Origin: Stenotrophomonas africana
GTDB lineage: Bacteria > Pseudomonadota > Gammaproteobacteria > Xanthomonadales > Xanthomonadaceae
Length of the DNA: 64,000 nucleotides
NCBI RefSeq assembly: GCF_013004645.1
Contig: NZ_JABEME010000003.1
Span: 424,437-488,436 of the forward strand
Direction: 5' to 3'
The position numbers and the translations under genes were made by a program. This document shows positions 34,201-41,088 of the stretch, in pieces. The notes under the pieces are model-generated. The model worked only from the letters and a program-made list of their open reading frames with translations. It did not search any database and was not told the DNA's origin. Each line of letters opens with the position of its first letter. Positions within the stretch are counted from its first letter, which is position 1.

Positions 34201-36841
34201 TCACCACTTCCTTCGAACCGTTGGCGAAGGCGCCGTCCCCCATCAGCACCTGGTAGTCCTGCGCGGCATTGACCGCCCAGCACGAGATGTCTGCAAGGGC
34301 GATATCGAGGCACTTGGCGGCCCACGCCGGCGAGTCCTTCGGCAGCAACAGACCCAGCAGGCCACCCGGATTGCCGTTGTTGATGTTGTAGATGTAGCTG
34401 TCGGAGGTGACGCCACCGATCAGGGTCAGGTGCGAGCTGCCACCGGTAGCGGCACCGCCAAGCCCGTTGAGGGTGCTGCCGACTGGCGACAGGTTGACCA
34501 CCGGCAGGCCCAGCACATTGACCGTCGAGTAGGTCTGCATCACGTTGGCGTTGCTGAGCTTGAGGTTACCGTTGCTCAGGTAGCCGTTGCCACCGAACAG
34601 GCTGGTGGTGGTCGGGCCGATCAGCTGCCCGACATTGCCGACCAGGCCGCCAGTGCCGATGATCAACCCCGCATTCGGATCGGCCGGAGCCGGCGCCTTC
34701 GGGCTGGTCGGCGGAATCGCCGAGGGCTTGGTCAGGCCGAGGCCGCTCAGTGTGCCACCGACCAGGCCACCCACGGCGCTGCCCAGATTGCCGATGGTAC
34801 CGTTGAGGTTGCCGTTGAGCAGGTTGCCCACTGCACTGCCGACGCTGCCGAGCGTGTTGCCCAACAGGCCACCCAGGCCGCCCGTGCTGCCTCCGGTAGC
34901 GCCATTGAGTACACCGCCGACAGTGTTGCCCACTGCACCCACGGTATTGTTGAGCGTACCGCCGACAGCACTACCAACCGAACCGACCGTGCCGTCCAGT
35001 GCACCACCCACGGTACCGCCAACTGCGCCCACCGTGCCAACCGCGCCGTTGAGCGCGCCGCCGACTGCGCTGCCGACCGAACCGACCGTGCCGTTGAGCG
35101 CACCACCCACGGTGCCGCCAACTGCGCCCACCGTGCCAACCGCGCCGTTGAGCGTACCGCCGACTGCGCTGCCGACCGAGCCGACCGTGCCGTTGAGCGC
35201 CCCACCCACGGTCCCGCCGACTGCGCCCACCGTGCCAACCGCGCCGTTGAGTGCCCCGCCGACTGCACTGCCGACCGAGCCGACCGTGCCGTTAAGCGCA
35301 CCGCCCACGGTGCCGCCGACTGCACCCAGCGTGCCAACCGCGCCGTTAAGTGCTCCGCCGACTGCACTGCCAACCGAGCCGACCGTGCCGTTGAGCGCAC
35401 CACCCACGGTGCCGCCAACTGCCCCCACCGTGCCGACCGCACCGTTGAGCGCGCCGCCGACTGTGCTGCCGACCGAGCCGACCGTGCCGTTGAGCGCACC
35501 ACCCACGGTACCGCCGACTGCGCCCACCGTGCCAACCGCGCCGTTGAGCGCGCCGCCGACTGCGCTGCCGACCGAACCGACCGTGCCGTTGAGCGCCCCA
35601 CCCACGGTGCCGCCGACTGCGCCCACCGTGCCAACCGCGCCGTTGAGCGTACCGCCGACTGCGCTGCCGACCGAGCCGACCGTGCCGTTGAGCGCACCGC
35701 TTACGGCTCCACCAACCGTACCCACGGCGCCATTGAGCGTGCTGCCCACTGCGCCACCTACCGTTCCAACCGTGCCGTGCAAGGCGCCGCCGACCGCACC
35801 AACCGTGTTGCCTACGGTGCCATCAAGCACGCCACCCACGGCGCCACCTGCCGCGCCGACAACGCCGCCCACCAGGCCACCGACGCCCAGCGCGCTGTTC
35901 TGCGCTGCCACGGTCGCTTGGCCGGCCAGCTTCAGATTGCGGTCGGCCACGACTTCCTGGCCATCCGGCGCCTGCACGCGCACTTTGCCGGCAACACCGG
36001 TATCGAAGGCTGCGGTGATCGCACGATCGTGGGTCTCGCCCGGCAGCTCCTCCTTGGCCGGCAGCGTGACCGCTGCCGTCGCCTTGACCTGTCCCTGACC
36101 GTCGATCTGGTGGCCCGCCAGCTTGAGCTGCGAATCCACCTTGCCGTCAACCGACGCCTTGAGGCCGGGCAGCGAGCCAGCGGACGCGCCGGCAACAGCG
36201 ACAGCCGCCTTGGCACCGGTATCGATCGAGGCCACCTGGGTACCGGTGACGCCAACCCTGGCCTTCGCCTGCGCATCCGCAGCCACCCCAAGCGGCCCGT
36301 GCGCAGACGGTGCAACGTTGGCCGCCAGCGATGCATCAATCTTCGCCACATTGGACGCTGCATGACCCAGCCCGACATTGGCCCGGACATCGGCCGCCAG
36401 CGCCGGAACGGCGACCTGCTTCGGCGCGGTGTTCGCATCCAGCTTCACCTGCACCGTCGCCGGCAGCACGTCGCGCACCACAGGCAGCGCGTTCGTACTC
36501 AGTTGCAGGCCGACACGCGCATCAGCGCTGATTGCCGTTGTGCTCTGCGCCTGACGCGAGGCGGCCGCCAATGCCACTTCAGCATCAACCTTGACCGGCA
36601 TCGGCTGCGCGTACTTGGCCGCGAGCGCCTGCAGGTCACGCAGGGACTGATTGGATTCGGACGCTCCTGCATGCCCGCTGGCCAGCACGCACAGCAGGGC
36701 CAGGGCCAAGGCGGTGGGCATCAGCAGGGCACTGCGCGGATCACGGGCAGCGCTGCCGCCGCTGTCGCCGGTGGCCAGTTCCGAGGCCACAACCAGAGCA
36801 TTGAGCTGGCGGTTCCATACACGCCGGTAGATGCGGTTCAT
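31250..36841 (-). CDS. giant trimeric autotransporter adhesin (YadA-like)
   Basis: The protein has 1,863 residues. It starts with an extended signal peptide region (ESPR: MNRIYRRVWNRQLNALVVAS). A region of unusual Gly/Val repeats (about residues 380-630) contains eight units of 33 residues around GTVGSVGSAVGGALNGAVG. After it come YadA-type head repeats (for example NSVALGAGSVA, NSVAVGNGASS), repeated neck motifs (TDAVNVGQLQ, DATNVGQLK) and stalks. The last 70 residues or so are a YadA membrane anchor ending in GAGIQW. It should form a surface trimer mediating attachment or autoaggregation. I chose the ATG at 36841, eight bases after GGGGG, over 36847, which is too close. An AraC gene lies upstream and an OmpA-like lipoprotein gene downstream. 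Confidence 0.93.
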   Translation of the reverse strand: MNRIYRRVWNRQLNALVVASELATGDSGGSAARDPRSALLMPTALALALLCVLASGHAGASESNQSLRDLQALAAKYAQPMPVKVDAEVALAAASRQAQSTTAISADARVGLQLSTNALPVVRDVLPATVQVKLDANTAPKQVAVPALAADVRANVGLGHAASNVAKIDASLAANVAPSAHGPLGVAADAQAKARVGVTGTQVASIDTGAKAAVAVAGASAGSLPGLKASVDGKVDSQLKLAGHQIDGQGQVKATAAVTLPAKEELPGETHDRAITAAFDTGVAGKVRVQAPDGQEVVADRNLKLAGQATVAAQNSALGVGGLVGGVVGAAGGAVGGVLDGTVGNTVGAVGGALHGTVGTVGGAVGSTLNGAVGTVGGAVSGALNGTVGSVGSAVGGTLNGAVGTVGAVGGTVGGALNGTVGSVGSAVGGALNGAVGTVGAVGGTVGGALNGTVGSVGSTVGGALNGAVGTVGAVGGTVGGALNGTVGSVGSAVGGALNGAVGTLGAVGGTVGGALNGTVGSVGSAVGGALNGAVGTVGAVGGTVGGALNGTVGSVGSAVGGTLNGAVGTVGAVGGTVGGALNGTVGSVGSAVGGALNGAVGTVGAVGGTVGGALDGTVGSVGSAVGGTLNNTVGAVGNTVGGVLNGATGGSTGGLGGLLGNTLGSVGSAVGNLLNGNLNGTIGNLGSAVGGLVGGTLSGLGLTKPSAIPPTSPKAPAPADPNAGLIIGTGGLVGNVGQLIGPTTTSLFGGNGYLSNGNLKLSNANVMQTYSTVNVLGLPVVNLSPVGSTLNGLGGAATGGSSHLTLIGGVTSDSYIYNINNGNPGGLLGLLLPKDSPAWAAKCLDIALADISCWAVNAAQDYQVLMGDGAFANGSKEVVIGANARHELPKVDANVAFPGDGVNDPSNPTGVPTADYAARMGHSVIVGDSAVGTANGQTLLGAEATSNQANSVALGYRSAALRGAQASYSAYGLTAPQVSAGEVSVGTAGGGERQITNVAAGSANTDAVNVVQLKGAISLINDVAAAAVTYDLDGAGNPNYRRVTLGAGTGTTTIGNLAGGAVTAGSLEAVNGGQLAATNAAIASFFGGRAAFDPASGAFTAPLFEISTISTGGAIAKGLYDNATDAFAAVDGSLVNLNTQITDIRNGGTKYLRVNSTGTEALATGTDSIAVGTNARATAANSIAVGAGSLADRANSVSIGAAGAERQVTNMAAGTAATDAVNVGQLQASEQGALRYDLNGDGSVNYASATLGQTGTATTLRNLGPGQVSATSSEAINGAQLFAANQAVATHLGGGAAVNASGVLTAPTYSINNVAANGTVTKGSYNDVGTAFDAVSNSLANVADQTGEIDKLAVKYDVDGSGNVLNSVTLTGTGTGAVKITNVAAGSILAGSSDAITGDQLFSTNSTIANYFGGTTAYNGTTNVWTAPKFSISSIATDGTFTSGDYNNVTAAFTAVDGSLKVLNQRITNGGGGSAYLAVNSTAAAATAAGAEAVAVGPQASAAGANSVAVGNGASSSAGNSVALGAGSVASVGAQSGYTGAYGQTGASNSAGEVSVGSSGSERKITHVADGSDDHDATNVGQLKNGVNYAIDQSKSYTDQKIQNITNVAGSFRANNTNNLADPSASGANSAAGGAGSTAAGANSTALGNGSQAQADNSVALGAGSVANRANTVSVGAAGAERQVVNVADGSQATDAVNVRQLQASQQGTIRYDTTTNGATNYNSVTLGGTGSGPTTVRNVAAGTAGTDAVNVDQLKSGMAQTLDWSKAYTDERMGGFERDLRKTDNRASAGIASAMATAALPQPSEAGRSMASVAAGSYNGESGVAVGISGVSEGGRWIYKFSGSTNSRGEAGVAVGAGIQW
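34950..35700 (-). repeat. 99-bp tandem repeats inside adhesin gene
   Basis: About 7.6 near-identical units of 99 bp (33 codons) are recognisable by the recurring CCGACCGTGCCGTTGAGCG, for example near 35084, 35183 and further steps of 99. The units differ by few bases, so unequal recombination could change the copy number without shifting frame. Confidence 0.9.
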
Positions 36842-36870
36842 GAGCATTTCCCCCGTAGGCGAACAACTTG

Positions 36871-36909
36871 AATGTCAGTGGACTTGCCGTTAGGCAGGTG
36901 ACTGACATT
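36871..36909 (-). promoter_or_regulatory. inverted repeat in adhesin leader
   Basis: AATGTCAGT (36871-36879) and ACTGACATT (36901-36909) are a perfect 9-bp inverted repeat with 21 bases between. A short inner hairpin (TGCC-GTTA-GGCA) lies within. It lies 30-68 bases before the adhesin ATG, so it may be an mRNA stem-loop or a pair of operator half sites. Confidence 0.55.
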
Positions 36910-36922
36910 TCAGCGTTTGCAA

Positions 36923-37044
36923 CGGCAGCTGCGCACTTCATTCCGGCACGGCAATCGCGCATTCCGGCAAATCCACGGTCGGAATCGGCAGCCGGTTATG
37001 CAGAAGCGGCAACCATATCGGCAAGCGGATATGCAATTCCGGCA
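36923..37044. promoter_or_regulatory. 21-bp phased array of CGGCA motifs upstream of adhesin
   Basis: CGGCA starts at 36923, 36944, 36965, 36986 and 37007, each exactly 21 bases apart, then at 37019 and 37040 (again 21 apart, after a 12-base shift). One extra copy is at 36949. Flanks are also partly shared (ATTCCGGCAA, GAATCGGCAG, ATATCGGCAA). The array fills the space between the AraC gene's stop and the adhesin's leader. Spacing of two helical turns suggests a row of activator sites on one DNA face. Confidence 0.65.
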
Positions 37045-37076
37045 GAAACGACCGGGAAACCCTTGTGGTGCTTGGT

Positions 37077-38057
37077 TCAGGCCGGCTGGCCGATCTGCGC
37101 AGGCGCGCGCATGAGCGTGTCGCGCGGGAGTTCACCGAACACCTTGCGGTAGTTGTCGGCGAAACGCGACAGGTCCCACAACCCACAGCTGAGGGCAATG
37201 GCCTTGACCGAGCGACGACTGGAATCGGCCATCGACAGGCTCCGGCAGGCTGCGCACAGGCGCAGCATGGACAGGTAACGGTTGGGCGAGGTGCCGAACA
37301 GATCCTCGAAGGCGTAGCGCAGCCCACGCTCACTGACGCCAGCCGCATCGCAGATCTCATTCATATAGATATTGCGGCGCAGATTGAGCCGCATGAAATT
37401 CTCTGCCCGCTGCGCGATCAGATAATGGGTGCGCCGTGCACGACTGCATCCAGGCCGATCGGCTGCACCGGCACCGAGCAGGGCCTGCACGTGCTCGTGC
37501 AGCAGCTTCTCGGTTTCTTCCGGTTGCAGGCTCGCCCCCTGCCCCAGTTGCACGTGCAGTTGCTGGTAATGCTGTGCAAGAGGAGTGGTTTCGCTGGCGA
37601 GATTGAACAACGACAACGCCTGGCCTGCCGGCGGCGTACTGCGAAGGCTCAACTCGGTCAGTTTTCGCTGCACCCGCGCAACCGGCACCAGCATCAGCGT
37701 CATGTGCGTACCCGGACTCAGCGTGAACTCGCTGATGCCTTCCGGCATCACCGTCAACGCCATGCCGGGGGTAAGCGGTACTCCGTGGCACCAACTCAGC
37801 GTTTCATCCGTTGCATGCAGGTAGCCCAGCATCGCCCAGTCCGGCGGCAGCATGAAACGGCCACGACAATGGAATCCACAGCTGATGCTGCAGAACAAAG
37901 CCTCTTCATGCACGCGCGAAGCGAAGGCCGCCCGGGGCCCGTTGCCATCGAGCAGAAGCAGTTCGACATCGCACACACGAAGTACGCCGCTCAGCGTCGC
38001 CAGGTCGATCGACCGCAGGCCGCTTTCGTCGCTGTCTCCTACCCCACCATCGACCAT
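37077..38057 (-). CDS. AraC-family transcription regulator
   Basis: The protein has 326 residues. The C-terminal 100 residues hold two AraC helix-turn-helix units (NEICDAAGVSERGLRYAFED and the second around VKAIALSCGLWDLSRFADNY) with the closing YRKVFGELPRDT. The N-terminal part is a cupin-like sensing domain without a known ligand. I chose the ATG at 38057 (MVDGGVGDSD); the ORF continues upstream into AT-rich, non-coding-looking DNA. It lies 235 bp upstream of the adhesin in the same direction and divergent from the pilus operon, so it could control either one; this is inference. Confidence 0.87.
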   Translation of the reverse strand: MVDGGVGDSDESGLRSIDLATLSGVLRVCDVELLLLDGNGPRAAFASRVHEEALFCSISCGFHCRGRFMLPPDWAMLGYLHATDETLSWCHGVPLTPGMALTVMPEGISEFTLSPGTHMTLMLVPVARVQRKLTELSLRSTPPAGQALSLFNLASETTPLAQHYQQLHVQLGQGASLQPEETEKLLHEHVQALLGAGAADRPGCSRARRTHYLIAQRAENFMRLNLRRNIYMNEICDAAGVSERGLRYAFEDLFGTSPNRYLSMLRLCAACRSLSMADSSRRSVKAIALSCGLWDLSRFADNYRKVFGELPRDTLMRAPAQIGQPA

Positions 38058-38752
38058 GACAGTGTCGTCCCCCCGTTTATATCCGTCGTGCGATGCGACC
38101 CCCACTGCCTGACAGGGCACGCACCCCTCATGGAATTGCTTCCATCTCCGGGGCGAGCGATGCCGCCAACAACGTGCTCGCCCCATAAAGAAACACGAAT
38201 ACTTGAATGCGAGTATGCCCGATAATTTACGAGGATAAACATCCCTCGCTCCCGGAACAGGATGGATACAGACGTGAACGTAAAGTTGTCGCCCGCGGCA
38301 CGGTTTTCGCATGCGCAGGAATCTGGAATCACATTATCTGCACGTCGATGAATCGTTTTGCCAGGGAACGGATTTTCGTCACAGAAACGGACTGAAGTTT
38401 TAAGGCCCAACGACTTTCTGCCGAATTTGCATATAGGTTCCGGTTGCAGCTGGCCGCCATTCAGGCAAAGTCGATAACACGGTGATCAGGCCATCCAGCA
38501 ATGGCCTCACCCAGGGGGACTGCATGACCATGCACGTATCGCTCGATGTTTCGACCACCGGCCCTTGGCTGCGGGGTCGTCATTGCGCGAACGACGTCCC
38601 GCCTGGAAACGATCACCCTGCTTGAGCACAGCGGGTCCATCCCGCCGTGCCTCCTCCGCCAGGATGCGCGGAGGCCCACGGACGATCCCGGCGGAGCCGG
38701 GCCACCGCCCAACAGGTGTCCTGTAGCAGACAGGTTGAGGGAGACAAAGGTC
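38058..38752. other. 695-bp gene-free region before flp
   Basis: No credible gene is present. The part 38190-38450 is clearly richer in A/T than the rest of the window. A GG-N10-GC pattern (GGCAC-GGTTT-TCGC, 38297-38310) resembles a sigma54 promoter. Nearer flp there is a hairpin from CCTCCTCCGCC and GCGGAGG (about 38650-38672). A strong pilin promoter probably lies here, but I cannot fix it. Confidence 0.5.
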
Positions 38753-38944
38753 ATGAACGCATCGATCCGCAAGTTCCTGAAGGAAGAAGACGGCGTAACC
38801 GCCCTTGAGTACGGGTTGCTGGCCGCGGTGATTGCCGGCGTCCTGATCGCGCTGGGCAGCACGCAGATCCAGACGTTCTTCAGCACGCTCTTCGAGAATC
38901 TCACCAAGCTTGCCAACAAGGCCTCAGGCACCACGCCTGCGTAA
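38753..38944 (+). CDS. flp: Flp-type major pilin
   Basis: The protein has 63 residues. The Flp prepilin motif is visible: a short leader ending at Gly14 (KEEDG), then VTALEY with Glu at +5 and Tyr at +6, followed by a hydrophobic helix (GLLAAVIAGVLIALG). It is cleaved by CpaA and polymerises into the Tad pilus. The ribosome site AAAGG lies 2-7 bases before the ATG. It is first in the tad operon; a 67-bp gap before cpaA allows for a higher pilin level. Confidence 0.95.
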   Translation: MNASIRKFLKEEDGVTALEYGLLAAVIAGVLIALGSTQIQTFFSTLFENLTKLANKASGTTPA

Positions 38945-39011
38945 GCCGCGTCCCAGGTTGGATCAGGGACAGCAACTGCTGACCGTCCACTGACGGACGA
39001 TGGAGTGTGTG

Positions 39012-39557
39012 ATGACACTGCTGGGATTGTTGGCCATCGGTGTGTGCCTGCGGATCGCGATCAGCGATCTGTACGCCCGTCGGGTGCCCAATGCCTGGCT
39101 GCTGTCTGCATGCGCGATCACCGTTGTCCTGCTCATCGCAGGCCAGTTCAGTGCGCCGCGCCTGCCGTGGATTTCCCACGTTGCCGGCGCGGCGCTCGGC
39201 CTGGTCGCATTGCTGCCCTTCTATGCGCTGCGCTGGATGGGCGCCGGCGATGTGAAATTTTTTTCGGCACTGGGCTTGATGCTTGGCTGGCAGGCGCTGC
39301 TGCCGATCTGGATCGCGGCCAGCATCGCAGCGGGCGTACATGCAGCGGTGGTGCTGGTGTCGCGCCGGCTGGGTCCAGTACTGCCCATTGGCCTGCAGGC
39401 CCAGATGATCCGGGCGAGTTCGCAATGGCATTCACACCCGGCGCTGCGCGGGATGCAAAGCGCTCGCCAGGGACGCCAAGGCATTCCCTACGCGGCCTAC
39501 CTGGCAATGGCAGCCATCGGTTGGATCCTCTTCAGTACGTACGGAGGCCTGACATGA
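39012..39557 (+). CDS. cpaA: prepilin peptidase CpaA/TadV
   Basis: The protein has 181 residues and about six membrane segments. The A24 aspartic peptidase catalytic pair is Asp19 (AISDLYARRVPN) and Asp80 in the GxGD motif GAGDVKFF. It cleaves Flp and TadE-type prepilins. I chose the ATG at 39012 because GGAG sits 7 bases upstream; an ATG at 39000 would add four residues. It overlaps tadE by ATGA. Confidence 0.93.
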   Translation: MTLLGLLAIGVCLRIAISDLYARRVPNAWLLSACAITVVLLIAGQFSAPRLPWISHVAGAALGLVALLPFYALRWMGAGDVKFFSALGLMLGWQALLPIWIAASIAAGVHAAVVLVSRRLGPVLPIGLQAQMIRASSQWHSHPALRGMQSARQGRQGIPYAAYLAMAAIGWILFSTYGGLT

Positions 39558-40030
39558 AGATCCATCGTCCAAGGCTGCAACGGGGCGTGGTCAGCATTGA
39601 ATTCGCGCTGATGCTGATGCTGGGCCTGCTGCCACTACTGCTGTTCACTTTCTCCGGCGTGATGATCATGGCGGCCCAGCAGACGCTGGCAACCGCCTCG
39701 GCCGAGGGTGCTCGCGCATCGCTGCGCTACGGCACTGCCAATGAACGCCGTACAGCGGCCTGTGTTGCCGCGCGTGGTTCGATGCAGTGGCTGCTGAACT
39801 TCTCGGGTCAGCCCGTCGACTGCAGCAATGGGGGAAGCAACGCCGTCACGGTATCCGCGCAGGCGCCCTGTGCCGGCCTCGCCACGGTCCAGTGCATCAC
39901 CGTGACGGTCAGCTACGACTATGCCAGCCACCCCTTCCTGCCCGGCACCGCCACGCTCTACAAGTGGGTGATGAAGGCTCCCATCCGCAGCGTCGCCGTC
40001 GCCCAGCTCGACCTCGGCAGCGGCAACTGA
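39554..40030 (+). CDS. tadE: TadE-like minor pseudopilin
   Basis: The protein has 158 residues. A prepilin-like start (Gly11 then VVSIE with Glu16 at +5) and one N-terminal membrane helix (LMLGLLPLLLFTFSGVMI) precede a periplasmic domain with four cysteines. TadE proteins are processed like Flp and help pilus assembly. It starts on the stop codon of cpaA (ATGA). Its place ahead of cpaB, rather than next to tadG, is less common among tad loci. Confidence 0.88.
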   Translation: MKIHRPRLQRGVVSIEFALMLMLGLLPLLLFTFSGVMIMAAQQTLATASAEGARASLRYGTANERRTAACVAARGSMQWLLNFSGQPVDCSNGGSNAVTVSAQAPCAGLATVQCITVTVSYDYASHPFLPGTATLYKWVMKAPIRSVAVAQLDLGSGN

Positions 40031-40053
40031 CGAACACTCAAGGAGACGGTTCC

Positions 40054-41088
40054 ATGCTCAAGTTGACCCGCATCGCCGCCGTCGCCCTGATCGGGCTGGC
40101 CGTGCTGCTGGCCGTGGTTGCCTTGATGATCGGACGCAGGTCGGCAGCGCCTGCCTCGGTTGCCCCTGTTGCGCACAGCGAAGCCCAGGCAATCACCGTG
40201 GTCGAAGCCGTGGCGCGCCTGCCGGCCGGCGAACCGATCAGCGCCAATGGTGTGCGCCTTGCACAGCGAAGCACGCCGGTTGCCGGTGCCGCCACCAGCA
40301 TGTCCGCGGTCGTCGGCAAGGTGCCGGTGCAGGATATCGCTGAAGGCACGGCGATCAGTGCCGGCAGTCTCGCACAGGGCTTCTCGCTGCAGCTGCGCGC
40401 GGGCGAACGTGCGCTGGCCGTACCGGTCGACGAGCTGGTGGGTGCCGGCAACCGCATCCTGCCGGGTGACTTCGTCGACGTGTTCCTCAACCTTCGCAAT
40501 GCCCAGCCTAACGTCAACAGCCCAGGCGAAGCCGCGCAGACCCGCCTGCTGCTGTCACGCCTGAGAGTGCTCAGCTATGGCCAGCAGGACATTGCCCCAG
40601 CCAGCGATGCGGCGGTAGCCAGCAGTGAGGCCGACACCCGCAACGATCCACGCGCCGCCGATATCACCGGTAGCAGCAACCAGAGCACGGGCAGCGAGGC
40701 TACCCAGCCCGCACGCAGCGCGGTACTGGCGGTACCGGTGGCCGATGCCAACCGCCTGCTGCTGGGTGCGCAGCAGGGCAAGCTGTTCCTGGCGCTGCGC
40801 AACCCTGCCGATTCCGGCCAGCCCGATCTGGCGCTGTTCCCGCAGGCACGCGGGGTGATCGATCCGCTGCGTGGCCTGGATGCAGAACAGCAACTTGCGC
40901 TGCAACGGCCAGAAAATCACGCGTTCGCCGGCATCGACGGCGATGCACTGGCCGGTCGCAGCAGCACGCCCGCCCGCAACTACCCGGAAGCGCCCGCCCG
41001 CGCGCCGGCGCCGCGACGCAGCGCTCCGCGCGCGCCGGGTATCGAGATCATCCGCGGTGACGGCTCCGCTCCCCGTGGTTCCCTATGA
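40054..41088 (+). CDS. cpaB: pilus assembly protein CpaB/RcpC
   Basis: The protein has 344 residues. An N-terminal membrane anchor (IAAVALIGLAVLLAVVALMI) precedes an SAF domain (about 48-115: EAVARLPAGEPISANGVRLA) and the RcpC/CpaB domain (LAVPVDELVGAGNRILPGDFVDVFL). CpaB helps secretin function in the periplasm. AAGGAG lies 9 bases upstream of the ATG. The C-terminal 50 residues are Pro/Arg-rich (APARAPAPRRSAPRAPG). It overlaps the secretin gene by ATGA. Confidence 0.92.
   Translation: MLKLTRIAAVALIGLAVLLAVVALMIGRRSAAPASVAPVAHSEAQAITVVEAVARLPAGEPISANGVRLAQRSTPVAGAATSMSAVVGKVPVQDIAEGTAISAGSLAQGFSLQLRAGERALAVPVDELVGAGNRILPGDFVDVFLNLRNAQPNVNSPGEAAQTRLLLSRLRVLSYGQQDIAPASDAAVASSEADTRNDPRAADITGSSNQSTGSEATQPARSAVLAVPVADANRLLLGAQQGKLFLALRNPADSGQPDLALFPQARGVIDPLRGLDAEQQLALQRPENHAFAGIDGDALAGRSSTPARNYPEAPARAPAPRRSAPRAPGIEIIRGDGSAPRGSL

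Noticed and set aside
34950..35700. repeat array that could be taken for a CRISPR
   Set aside because: The repeats are 99 bp, in frame, contiguous and without variable spacers, and they encode adhesin repeats.
34073..36871. 932-codon open frame on the plus strand opposite the adhesin
   Set aside because: It is exactly antisense to the adhesin and low in complexity. The adhesin frame has a clear signal region, repeats and membrane anchor; the plus frame is a shadow of GC-rich codon use and repeats.
36923..37044. 21-bp array as a CRISPR or replication iterons
   Set aside because: Only about 5 bases are strongly kept per unit, there are no spacers of CRISPR length, and no replication initiator or cas gene is present.
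38207..38395. 61-codon open frame in the region before flp
   Set aside because: It lies in the AT-rich stretch, has no ribosome site and no codon bias like its neighbours.
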